Below, piece by piece: positions 1 to 6,393 of a stretch of DNA of 9,056 bases (position 1 is the first letter of the stretch; each line of letters opens with the position of its first letter). The notes beneath the pieces were generated by a model, which saw only the letters and a list, made by a program, of their open reading frames with translations, made no database searches and was not told the DNA's origin. A program made the translations under genes and the position numbers. Location: positions 1 to 9,056 of the forward strand of contig CALCCV010000143.1 in assembly GCA_937900305.1 (NCBI GenBank), read 5' to 3'. Source of the stretch: an uncultured Pseudobdellovibrionaceae bacterium. GTDB lineage: Bacteria; Bdellovibrionota; Bdellovibrionia; Bdellovibrionales; Bdellovibrionaceae.

Positions 1-17
1 GTGTGCTCTTCCGATCT
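1..17. other. Illumina adapter remnant (artefact)
   Basis: The first 17 bases, GTGTGCTCTTCCGATCT, are identical to the 3' end of the standard Illumina TruSeq read-2 adapter. They are untrimmed library sequence at a contig end, not genomic DNA. Any reading frame or match across the 17/18 junction should be ignored. Confidence 0.95.
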
Positions 18-247
18 ACATGGCTGGCGGTGACCACGAAAAATCGGTGACCCGACTGAATCAGCACGCCCGAACCAAAAACGGGCTGCTCTAGCGTTGG
101 CACACCGGGATCGCTCGATAAGGTGTAACTGGATCCCACCGTTAAGTCGGCGAAGGAGGTCGACGTTACCGCTGTCACCGCATTTGCTCTGAACAGCAGA
201 CTTAAAACGACCGACCCTGTGAATTCAATCCACCATTTCAGTTTCAT
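18..247 (-). CDS. Secreted trypsin-like serine protease, N-terminal fragment
   Basis: Only the first 76 full codons are present; the rest lies beyond the contig edge. The start is a hydrophobic export signal (about residues 9-29: several Val, Leu and Ala, with plausible cleavage after ANA or VTA). After a linker comes GSGVLI near residues 58-63 and then VVTASHV at 71-77. This matches the chymotrypsin/trypsin family (S1) pattern, in which a small-residue-rich strand precedes the TAxH motif carrying the catalytic histidine, here His76. The Asp and Ser of the triad would be downstream and cannot be checked. The ATG overlaps the stop codon of the upstream 390-residue gene as ATGA, which suggests translational coupling and cotranscription. 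Export to the periplasm or outside is inferred from the signal. The family call rests on one motif, so an inactive homologue is possible. Confidence 0.62.
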
Positions 248-1416
248 TCGTCGCCCAGCTTCTGAAAAAAATCCAACTTGGCCGACTGGGATAAAGTGTA
301 AATCCCTTCGCTCACCACCAAATAGTCAGGAACTTTGCGGCGAACTCGCGCGATCAGATTTTTAAAGCGATTCTCCAACACCCAATAATCCAGAGTTTCG
401 CCGTACAATTCGCGAATAATTTCGTTTTTTTTCAAGGGACCTTTTGACAGTAAAAAAATGAGCTGCTCTTCAAGTTCACCAAACTTCATTTTTCCCAAAA
501 CACTGTTTTCAGAGCGTTCACGCCAAGACTCTGGCAACCAGGCTTCACGAATCTGAAGATTCTGAGACGAGACGCCGCCATTTGATGGACTCCCCAGTGC
601 CGTCGGAAAAAGCGCACACAGAACTTTGACAGCTTCGGCAATTTCAACAAATGGTCCAGTTTGAGCTTCCTCAATGTCCATGATTGCATCGTTGACTCGA
701 CCCAAATCCATCAACACGTGGGCGCGGTGGAGAACGGCTAAGTAATAATGAATAGATCCCAAATCTTTGCGAAGAAATGCGAGGGAACGATGACTGAGCT
801 TCAAAGCTAAAGCCCGCGCCCCTACCTTTTGATACTCTCGAGACATGTTTAAAAGGGCCAACCCAGCCATACCCCACTCTCCACAGCGTTTAGCTTCTTG
901 GTGGAGCAGTGTTAACTCAGGCAAAAAGTGCTTATCTGGATGTTGCGAACTCAGCGCGGCCACGTGGTTTTGTAGGGATTTGATCGCCTTGCGCCGGGCA
1001 CCCAAAGTTTTGAACCGCAGGTAGGCCTGAAGAAAACTCCGTCCCTCATTTTCATAATCCAACAATTGACCATAACCCAAGGCCAAAACGAAGTGGACCT
1101 CCGCACCCCACACGGGCTCGTCCCCAAACTTCGCGAGAAGCTCCAAGTCAGACAGAACCAGACTGTGATCTCGCAACATCCATCGAATCTTTGAGAGCCG
1201 AGAGCAAATTTCAAAATCAGGTTTGGAATGCGCGTCCCTTTCGAAACTTTCGACCAAAATCCGCAACTCCTCTGTGTGGCCACGGAGATAGGCTTGAAGA
1301 ACATCAAAATAAACTCGGTAGGCAGGCTTCAAGCCCGCGCGAACGTCCCCACGCATTAAAAAATCGTGGACGTTAAATTGCAAAACCTGTAAAAAGTTTT
1401 GACACTCTTTCGTCAT
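244..1416 (-). CDS. TPR-like protein with C-terminal winged-helix domain
   Basis: This is a complete 390-residue soluble protein with no signal peptide or membrane segment. Residues about 30-270 are alpha-helical with TPR-like pairs (for example 105-135, 185-215 and 225-252, with alternating small and aromatic residues such as LGYGQLLDYENEGRSFLQAY). A Ser/Asn/Gly-rich linker follows at about 275-290. Residues about 308-376 resemble the winged-helix fold of OmpR/PhoB-type effector domains: a helix with ELEEQLIFLL, KNEIIREL as the positioning helix, a basic helix LENRFKNLIARVRRKV as the likely recognition helix, and a wing ending in VSEGIYTL. A DNA-binding regulator or scaffold is therefore likely, but no target is known. 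The ribosome binding site before the ATG is weak; I keep this start because internal ATGs have none better. Its stop overlaps the next gene's start, so it probably acts with, or controls, the secreted protease. Confidence 0.72.
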   Translation of the reverse strand: MTKECQNFLQVLQFNVHDFLMRGDVRAGLKPAYRVYFDVLQAYLRGHTEELRILVESFERDAHSKPDFEICSRLSKIRWMLRDHSLVLSDLELLAKFGDEPVWGAEVHFVLALGYGQLLDYENEGRSFLQAYLRFKTLGARRKAIKSLQNHVAALSSQHPDKHFLPELTLLHQEAKRCGEWGMAGLALLNMSREYQKVGARALALKLSHRSLAFLRKDLGSIHYYLAVLHRAHVLMDLGRVNDAIMDIEEAQTGPFVEIAEAVKVLCALFPTALGSPSNGGVSSQNLQIREAWLPESWRERSENSVLGKMKFGELEEQLIFLLSKGPLKKNEIIRELYGETLDYWVLENRFKNLIARVRRKVPDYLVVSEGIYTLSQSAKLDFFQKLGDE

Positions 1417-1470
1417 TCAACGCACCCAAAATCGAATCGATCCAAAGAATCTGCCATCCTCTTTTTCAAT

Positions 1471-1511
1471 GCAAATATGGTGCAAAATAGTCCGCAAAAT
1501 TTGATCAAAAA
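1471..1511. promoter_or_regulatory. Phased A-tracts in divergent intergenic region
   Basis: Four short A-runs begin at 1473, 1484, 1496 and 1507, that is 11, 12 and 11 bases apart, close to one helical turn each. The first three sit in a repeated GCAAAWW context. Such phasing is known to bend DNA. It lies between the divergent genes at 1416 (minus) and 1634 (plus), where a bend or a repeated protein site could affect either promoter. The function is inferred. Confidence 0.4.
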
Positions 1512-1623
1512 TGTGAGCTCCAACCGCTCGCTGTCGAGTCTTTAGACACAGAACTACCCGCGACTCCCTAGGGGAAACTCTTTTTTTTGACTATAGTGGC
1601 AGCACCTCAACCCTTTACAAAAT

Positions 1624-1627
1624 GGAG
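1624..1627 (+). promoter_or_regulatory. Ribosome binding site that sets the start at 1634
   Basis: GGAG lies 6 bases before the ATG at 1634. An in-frame ATG at 1622 overlaps this site and has no ribosome binding site of its own, so the later start is preferred. That start also places the Lys-rich head of the signal peptide at the very N-terminus. Confidence 0.65.
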
Positions 1628-1633
1628 TCTTTA

Positions 1634-1984
1634 ATGAAAGTCCAATCTTTGAAAAAACTCTCGGTCACTTTTGCCACCCTGTGTGCCATCCTCACCGCGA
1701 GCCAAGTCACTTTAGCTAAATCCACCGGCAATTGCGAGGATGAAGCCAAAGCGGCCGCCTTGAAATTTGTGGCCCACAAGGTTCCCGGCAGTAACGCCAG
1801 CTTTTTGAATACGTACATCACCCCATTGTCTCAAAGTGTGGTCAATTACACGATCATGCTCGAGCTGATCTCTGAAAGTGGAGATGAAAGTTCTGAACAA
1901 ATCGAAGTGGACATGGATGAGTCGAAGACCTGTGAAATCAAAACAGGCTCGCCAAGATTTGCTGGCGAGAGTGCAGGTTATTAG
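1634..1984 (+). CDS. Small secreted two-cysteine protein, unknown function
   Basis: The protein has 116 residues. It begins with a typical signal peptide: basic MKVQSLKK, a hydrophobic core at about 9-24, and probable cleavage after VTLA (residue 28). The mature part is about 88 residues and acidic. It has a single pair of cysteines, Cys34 near its start and Cys100 near its end, that could form a disulfide in the periplasm. The middle reads as alternating strand-like stretches (SVVNYTIMLELI, EQIEVDMDE), consistent with a small beta domain. I do not recognise the family. A possible -10 hexamer TATAGT is at 1592-1597, about 35 bases before the start, but it has no good -35 partner. The gene stands alone: divergent from the TPR gene on the left and convergent with fadE on the right. 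Confidence 0.7.
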   Translation: MKVQSLKKLSVTFATLCAILTASQVTLAKSTGNCEDEAKAAALKFVAHKVPGSNASFLNTYITPLSQSVVNYTIMLELISESGDESSEQIEVDMDESKTCEIKTGSPRFAGESAGY

Positions 1985-1990
1985 GAGTTT

Positions 1991-2046
1991 GAGTTCTGGG
2001 AACTCGAGTCTGGCGACGGACAGCAGATTTTCCCTGTGCCGTCGCC
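1991..2046. terminator. Two hairpins between convergent genes, no U-tract
   Basis: GAGTTC (1991-1996) pairs with GAACTC (2000-2005). A second, stronger stem pairs 2012-2023 (GGCGACGGACAG) with 2034-2046 (CTGTGCCGTCGCC), 12 pairs with one bulged G at 2038 and a 10-base loop. They lie between the plus-strand gene ending at 1984 and fadE ending at 2059, where transcripts from both sides must stop. Neither strand has a run of T after the stem, so this is not a textbook intrinsic terminator. It may instead block run-through or protect 3' ends. Confidence 0.5.
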
Positions 2047-2058
2047 AAAAATAAGAAG

Positions 2059-4548
2059 CTACTTTCCCGCAGCTTCGTTGAAGCGCGGGGTTTTAGATGA
2101 CGGAGTCACCCCATGCACCGTCGTCGCATGATACTCTTCATCGCTGTAGTCGTCGACCTGAACCGCGTCGTAACGAACGGTGTCGGCCTCTTGAATCAAT
2201 TTGTATTCATCCGTAGAAATGACATTTTTATTTTTCGCCTCATCCAAAAGCTGGTGAATTTTCGCCTTTGGCAAAACACCGGCTTTGATGGCCGAGCGAA
2301 TCTTTTTCTCAGCCGCCTCTGCCCGATTGACGATGCGAAATGCATTTTCCAAACGTGCGAGTTGCTCGTTCGGATCCTTCGGCATCCACAAGCCTTCAGT
2401 GAGGCGATTGCGAACCTCTCCATCCACCAACATCAATGAAGAGATGGCGTGAGACCAGCCATCAGACGCTTGATTACCGATGGGATTGAGTCGCGACCAA
2501 CTTCCCAAAACTCCGCGAAATAGCCAACGAAGACCGGGCACTTTCATATTGTCATAAATCCCGTCGAAGGCATTTTGAATTTCATAGAAGCAGTTTTTCA
2601 TACAGTAGTGAACAAACGGCAAATCTTCACGCTTGCGACCTTCGGCCTCGTAACGGCGAAGAACACAAACTCCGATGTACATATACGCCAAAATGTCAGC
2701 AAATCGACCCGTGATTTTTTCTTTGATCTTCAGCTGGCCACCGAGTGAGCCCATCGCGATGTCTGCCAAAATTGCAAATCGCGCACTGGCCCATGACAAC
2801 CGACGATACCAAATCTTCGTGGCAGGATCACAATCTGGAACCGAAGCCATCAAACCCCGACTCCACGACAGACACACGCTTCGGCAAAAATTGGAAATGA
2901 TGTGACCCATATGACCCCAAAAGGCCCGATCAAACGCGGGCAAGTCATTGGCTTCATAAGCTTTCACTTCTTGGTACGCATAAGGATGCGCGCGCAACGC
3001 TCCTTGACCAAACACCATCAATGTTCGAGTCAAAATGTTTGCCCCTTCCACCGTGATACCAATCGGAGTCGCGATGTATATCTCTGCGATCAAATTGCGA
3101 GGGCCCATCGAAATGCCCGCGCCACCCATGATATCCATCGCGTGATTGATAATCGTTCGCCCAAATTCAGTGGAATAGTATTTCAAAATCGCCGTAACGA
3201 CTGGTGGCTTGATCCCTTTATCTAAAGCTCCCGCGGTGTAACGACGCATGGCTTCGAGCGCATAAGTTTTTGCGCCGATATCTCCGAGAGGTTCTTCAAC
3301 CCCTTCGAAACGTCCAATGCTGACCCCAAACTGCTTGCGAATCAAAGAGTGAGCACTGACCACACGAGAGACGAGTTTAGATCCGCCCGCGGCTTGTGCC
3401 GGCAAAGAGATCCCGCGACCGGCCGACAAACAATCCATCAGCATTTGCCAACCTTTGCCAGCCCCTTCAGCCCCACCCACAATGGCATCGAGCGGAACAA
3501 CCACATCTTTACCTTGGGTCGGACAATTGTAAAACGGCACGCCCAGAGGATCGTGTCGACGGCCCACAACGACTCCTGCTGTTTTTGCGGGAATCAATCC
3601 GCAAGTGATACCCAAATCTTCGCCCTTGCCCAAAAGATTTTCGGGATCTCGCAACCGAAAGGCCAGTCCGATGACAGTTGAAATTGCCGCTAAGGTGATC
3701 CAACGTTTGTTCCAATTCAGTCGTATATACAGCTTGCCGTCTTGACCTTTAAAAATCACACCGGTGGAGGTGATTGAGCCGGCGTCAGATCCCGCCGTTG
3801 GTTCGGTCAATCCAAAACACGGCATCTCTTCCCCTCTGGCTAAGCGAGGAAGATAATGATTTTTTTGCGCGTCTGTTCCGTAATGAACTAAAAGCTCCGC
3901 AGGTCCTAATGAGTTTGGCACCATGACCGATACACCAACCGTCACTGACCGCGCCGAAATTCTCATCACCACTTCCGAGTGACAGAAGGCCGAAAAGCCC
4001 AAGCCGCCATACTCTTTCGGAATGATCATGCCCAGGAAACCTTTTTTGCGAATGAATTCCCAGACGGGTTCTGGAATTGAACGGGCTTTCCAAATCTCCC
4101 ATGGATTGATCATGCGGCACAGCTCATCAACGGGACCATCGATGAAGGCCCGCTCTTCCGCCGTCAGCTGCGCGTAAGGTTCAGACATAATTTGTTTAAA
4201 ATTGGGTTTCCCAGAAAACAGATCTTTTTCAACCCAGACCACGCCCGCTTCGAGAGCCGTGCGCTCAGTCTCTGAAATTTTTGGGAAGAATTCAAACTTT
4301 TTGAACAAGCTCAAAATGGGTTTTGAAATCAGGCTGGCGCGAACGCCGGGAATGTTGAAAACGACCATGACCGCCGCCATGACTCCCAACAGCCAGTACG
4401 GAAAGCCGAATCCAAATCCAATGCCCAAGATCATCAGTGACCAAAGCCACAAAGGACTTCGGGCAAAACCCAGCAGCAACAAAACGGCCGCCGACGCCAG
4501 AAAAAAAAGCCCGGGGTATCCCTGAAAAAGACCATGTAACGCATCCAT
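2059..4548 (-). CDS. fadE: Acyl-CoA dehydrogenase FadE (beta-oxidation)
   Basis: FadE catalyses the first step of fatty-acid beta-oxidation, converting acyl-CoA to trans-2-enoyl-CoA with FAD as cofactor. The protein has 829 residues, close to the 814 of E. coli FadE, and follows it along almost its whole length. Residues about 12-66 form hydrophobic membrane segments, as in FadE. Then come TAEERAFIDGPVDELCRM (129-146), GMIIPKEYGGLGFSA (173-187), VPNSLGPAELLVHYGTDAQK (210-229), the flavin-contacting stretch PCFGLTEPTAGSDAG (243-257), and LNWNKRWITLA (277-287). ITVEGANILTR (498-508) contains Glu501, which aligns with the catalytic base of acyl-CoA dehydrogenases. The FadE-specific C-terminal extension is also present, so this is not a short-type dehydrogenase. 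AAGGAG lies 8 bases before the ATG. It appears monocistronic. Confidence 0.96.
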   Translation of the reverse strand: MDALHGLFQGYPGLFFLASAAVLLLLGFARSPLWLWSLMILGIGFGFGFPYWLLGVMAAVMVVFNIPGVRASLISKPILSLFKKFEFFPKISETERTALEAGVVWVEKDLFSGKPNFKQIMSEPYAQLTAEERAFIDGPVDELCRMINPWEIWKARSIPEPVWEFIRKKGFLGMIIPKEYGGLGFSAFCHSEVVMRISARSVTVGVSVMVPNSLGPAELLVHYGTDAQKNHYLPRLARGEEMPCFGLTEPTAGSDAGSITSTGVIFKGQDGKLYIRLNWNKRWITLAAISTVIGLAFRLRDPENLLGKGEDLGITCGLIPAKTAGVVVGRRHDPLGVPFYNCPTQGKDVVVPLDAIVGGAEGAGKGWQMLMDCLSAGRGISLPAQAAGGSKLVSRVVSAHSLIRKQFGVSIGRFEGVEEPLGDIGAKTYALEAMRRYTAGALDKGIKPPVVTAILKYYSTEFGRTIINHAMDIMGGAGISMGPRNLIAEIYIATPIGITVEGANILTRTLMVFGQGALRAHPYAYQEVKAYEANDLPAFDRAFWGHMGHIISNFCRSVCLSWSRGLMASVPDCDPATKIWYRRLSWASARFAILADIAMGSLGGQLKIKEKITGRFADILAYMYIGVCVLRRYEAEGRKREDLPFVHYCMKNCFYEIQNAFDGIYDNMKVPGLRWLFRGVLGSWSRLNPIGNQASDGWSHAISSLMLVDGEVRNRLTEGLWMPKDPNEQLARLENAFRIVNRAEAAEKKIRSAIKAGVLPKAKIHQLLDEAKNKNVISTDEYKLIQEADTVRYDAVQVDDYSDEEYHATTVHGVTPSSKTPRFNEAAGK

Positions 4549-4598
4549 GGGTGAGTCTCCTTAAGACAAAATGTGTTGTCCTCGAAAATTGAGTGAAA

Positions 4599-4636
4599 CG
4601 TTAACGCTTATATTATGGAGAGATCACTCACTTAAA
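4599..4636 (-). promoter_or_regulatory. Candidate fadE promoter with palindrome at the start site
   Basis: Read on the minus strand, TTTAAG (4636-4631) and TATAAG (4612-4607) are separated by 18 bases, a fair sigma-70-like pair. Transcription would then start near 4600, about 50 bases before the fadE ATG. This lies inside the palindrome CGTTAACG (4599-4606), which extends with one mismatched pair to 4596-4609. A palindrome over the start site is a natural place for a repressor such as a fatty-acid-responsive regulator; which one is unknown. Confidence 0.35.
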
Positions 4637-4692
4637 CGCAAGAAAAGACAAGAGATGATGGAATTTCGAGACCCGAAATCCCCCTTCAAACG

Positions 4693-4726
4693 AAAAAAGG
4701 GCCCACTGACTTGCAGGGACCCTTTT
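4693..4726 (-). terminator. Intrinsic terminator after the small lipoprotein gene
   Basis: On the minus strand AAAAGGG, a bulged base and CCC pair with GGG and CCCTTTT around an 11-base loop. The stem ends in six T (4698-4693). It lies 40 bases after the stop codon at 4766. A further 7-bp stem, 4732-4738 with 4745-4751, lies between the stop and this terminator. Transcription of the small gene should therefore end before fadE. Confidence 0.85.
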
Positions 4727-4765
4727 CGCGCAAACTCAAAAATCTGAGTTTAAAACTCTCTAAAA

Positions 4766-4975
4766 CTAGTTGCCAGAACCTTCAGCTGGAGGAGCTGCTT
4801 CAGTTGGAGCCTCCACTGGAGCACCTTCTGTTGGAGGCGCAGTCTCAGGCGCTGGTGGAGCAGCCATCTCTTCTTGAGCAGGTGCTTGTGTTGTTTCAGT
4901 GGGAGTGTTTTTCGAGCAAGTGAAGCCTGTAGTGAAAGACAAGGCCAAAAGTGCAACGATGACAACTGATCTCAT
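4766..4975 (-). CDS. Small Pro/Ala/Glu-rich probable lipoprotein
   Basis: The protein has 69 residues. It starts with a short signal: MR, a hydrophobic core VVIVALLALSF, then TTGFTC with the only cysteine at position 20. Everything after it is low-complexity and acidic, rich in Pro, Ala, Glu and Thr (for example APPAPETAPPTEGAPVEAP), with no foldable domain. This architecture is typical of small surface or periplasmic lipoproteins in which Cys20 is lipidated and the tail is a flexible spacer. The residue before the cysteine is Thr rather than Gly, Ala or Ser, so the lipobox is atypical and lipidation is uncertain. I chose the start at 4975 because AAGGA lies about 8 bases upstream; the longer in-frame start at 5035 would bury the signal. 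The function is unknown. Confidence 0.68.
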   Translation of the reverse strand: MRSVVIVALLALSFTTGFTCSKNTPTETTQAPAQEEMAAPPAPETAPPTEGAPVEAPTEAAPPAEGSGN

Positions 4976-5025
4976 TTTTATATTCCTTTCGTTTACCCTA
5001 AACAGCGGAAGCATATCGAATGCTG

Positions 5026-5090
5026 CATATCCCAAACGCTGTCAATATTCTTGTTAACTCTTGGTCCCATATCCAAACTTTGTTGTCAAT
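5026..5090 (-). repeat. Imperfect direct repeat carrying two TTGACA boxes
   Basis: Minus-strand copies at 5090-5068 and 5046-5026 share ATTGACA, then 2-5 variable bases, then GTTTGG(G)ATATG. They start 44 bases apart. Both contain a perfect -35-like TTGACA, and they lie just after the mutM stop and before the lipoprotein gene at 4975. They may be a duplicated promoter or two regulator sites for that gene. I see no strong -10 hexamer at the ideal distance, so promoter activity is only suggested. Confidence 0.4.
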
Positions 5091-5893
5091 CATGACCTCT
5101 GACACTTCGGACACCAGTAAGTGCTTCGACCTGCCAATGCCCGCTCGCGAATCTTGCTTCCACAGTTCTGGCAAGGTTCTCCGGCGCGATCATAAACTCG
5201 CAAAAAATTTTGAAACTGGCCCATCTCCCCGCGTGCATTTCGATAATCCCGAAATGTGGTTCCGCCCGAGACAATCGCCTCCTCGAGCAGAGACTCAATC
5301 ACGTCAAACAAACGATGCATTTGATTTCGAGAAATTCTGGAGAGACGCTTTAGCGGCGAAATCTGCGCGCGAAAGAGGGCTTCGCTTGCATAAATATTTC
5401 CCACGCCCACAAGCCATTTGTTGTCCATGATTCCCACCTTCACGAACTGCTCGGAGCGCTTCATTCGAACTATCAATTGATCTCGCTGCTCGCCAGACAA
5501 CCAAGGTTCAAATCCCAAATTTTTCAGGCGTGGATGATCTGACTCACTCTGCACAAATTCAAAGCACCCGAAACGCCGCGGGTCATTATAGTGAACGCTC
5601 AAATTTTCTGAAAAGTGCAAGACCACGTGATCATGACGATCTTTGGGATGAGGAGACCACATGCCCGTCATCCCCAGGTGCGACAAGATTGTGCAACTTT
5701 CAAAGTCCAGTAACAGGTATTTTCCACGTCGGCGAATCCGCAATAACTTCTCGCCTGCTGCCCTGTGAACCTTCGAAGAAATTGGATAACGGATGTCCTT
5801 TCGCCGCAGTTCAATGCTCTCCAATCTCCGCGGCAAAGACAGCAGTTCCTCGAGACCTCTTCTTACATTTTCCACTTCTGGAAGTTCAGGCAT
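5090..5893 (-). CDS. mutM: Formamidopyrimidine-DNA glycosylase (Fpg/MutM)
   Basis: This bifunctional base-excision repair enzyme removes oxidised purines such as 8-oxoguanine and cuts the abasic site. The protein has 267 residues, against 269 in E. coli. The start is fixed by the invariant MPELPEVE: Pro2 becomes the N-terminal nucleophile and Glu3 is catalytic. An upstream in-frame extension to 6013 would destroy this and is rejected. AAGGG lies 5 bases before the ATG. Other family marks are RRRGKYLLLDF with the conserved Lys58, SHLGMTGMW (71-79), NDPRRFG (103-109), GVGNIYASEALFRA (163-176), GGTTFRDYRN (210-219), and the C-terminal zinc finger with Cys241, Cys244, Cys261 and Cys264 around GRSTYWC. 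All expected functional residues are present, so the enzyme should be active. It seems to be its own unit, 140 bases after the preceding gene. Confidence 0.97.
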   Translation of the reverse strand: MPELPEVENVRRGLEELLSLPRRLESIELRRKDIRYPISSKVHRAAGEKLLRIRRRGKYLLLDFESCTILSHLGMTGMWSPHPKDRHDHVVLHFSENLSVHYNDPRRFGCFEFVQSESDHPRLKNLGFEPWLSGEQRDQLIVRMKRSEQFVKVGIMDNKWLVGVGNIYASEALFRAQISPLKRLSRISRNQMHRLFDVIESLLEEAIVSGGTTFRDYRNARGEMGQFQNFLRVYDRAGEPCQNCGSKIRERALAGRSTYWCPKCQRS

Positions 5894-6033
5894 CAACACC
5901 CTTCTAGGCTCGCCGTCGAAAACGACCTTCCCACTTCCTACCTCAAGGTCTGGCCGAGGCACAAACGATGACGCTGACTCGATGCGAGCATCATGGTTCG
6001 TAGCCGCTTCCATTTACAAATCTCGAGTGATCT

Positions 6034-6318
6034 TTAGCGTTCTTGGCGATCTGCACAGCTCCAACCCGGTCGACAAAACCCATTTCGTGACCACACCCAC
6101 GAGTTTTGCGACGAAACCTCATAGGCTGTACAGGTAGGCTCTTCGGCATAGTACGTTTCTACCAGGTGTAACGTTTCGATGTTGATTTGCCCCTCGGTGC
6201 GAACGAGCTCTTGCAAATCGGAACAACGGTAATCGTTGGCCTCCACACTCTCTAAAGCCATTGCCTGACAACTCAAAACAGTGACCGCAGAGACCAAAAC
6301 GGATTTCAATAAATTCAT
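6034..6318 (-). CDS. Small secreted four-cysteine protein, unknown function
   Basis: The protein has 94 residues. MNLLK followed by a hydrophobic core (about 6-16) forms a signal peptide. Cleavage is likely after QAMA (residue 21), although VLSC at 14-17 could also act as a weak lipobox. The mature part is about 73 residues with four cysteines (32, 63, 82 and 88), enough for two disulfides, and a Trp/Arg-rich end (SWVWSRNGFCRPGWSC). Small disulfide-bonded exported proteins of this type act in the periplasm or outside the cell. I do not recognise the family. A strong AGGAGG lies 5 bases before the ATG and fixes the start; the in-frame extension to 6441 lacks a signal and is rejected. The upstream leader is unusually structured (see 6330-6364 and 6394-6419). 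mutM follows 140 bases downstream and could be read through, since I see no clear terminator between them. Confidence 0.7.
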   Translation of the reverse strand: MNLLKSVLVSAVTVLSCQAMALESVEANDYRCSDLQELVRTEGQINIETLHLVETYYAEEPTCTAYEVSSQNSWVWSRNGFCRPGWSCADRQER

Positions 6319-6329
6319 GTGTACCTCCT

Positions 6330-6364
6330 GGCCACACCGTAGGGTGCCGCTAACCGGTGGGGCC
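6330..6364 (-). promoter_or_regulatory. Leader hairpin abutting the ribosome binding site
   Basis: In the mRNA of the four-cysteine gene, GGCC-C-CACCG (6364-6355) pairs with CGGTG-T-GGCC (6339-6330): nine pairs with one internal mismatch and a 15-base loop. The stem ends exactly where AGGAGG (6329-6324) begins. Such a stem could stabilise the mRNA, limit ribosome access or end a regulatory leader. The structure is visible; the role is inferred. Confidence 0.45.
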
Positions 6365-6393
6365 AGAAAGAACGCTTCCACAAACTCTCGACA

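Noticed and set aside
951..1307. 118-codon minus-strand frame inside the TPR gene
   Set aside because: It is a different frame of the same strand with an unnatural Trp/Phe/Ser-rich product; the 390-residue frame is longer and has coherent domains.
2902..3225. Open frames of about 100 codons opposite fadE (also 2113-2439, 3349-3681, 4202-4525)
   Set aside because: They lie antisense within a well-conserved gene, with no ribosome binding sites or recognisable domains; they are coding-strand shadows.
4784..4874. Repetitive GGAGC/CTCC pattern that looks like a tandem repeat
   Set aside because: It is explained by the Pro/Ala/Glu/Thr codons of the lipoprotein tail; there is no regular unit or spacing as in a CRISPR or minisatellite.
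4976..5035. Longer start for the Pro/Ala/Glu-rich lipoprotein
   Set aside because: It would place 20 residues before the signal peptide, and it overlaps the likely promoter; AAGGA favours 4975.
5020..5430. 136-codon plus-strand frame over the end of mutM
   Set aside because: It is antisense to the conserved zinc-finger region of mutM, and its product has no family features.
5894..6013. In-frame 40-codon N-terminal extension of MutM
   Set aside because: MutM needs Pro2 at the mature N-terminus. MPELPEVE starts at 5893 with its own ribosome binding site, and the extension shows no domain.
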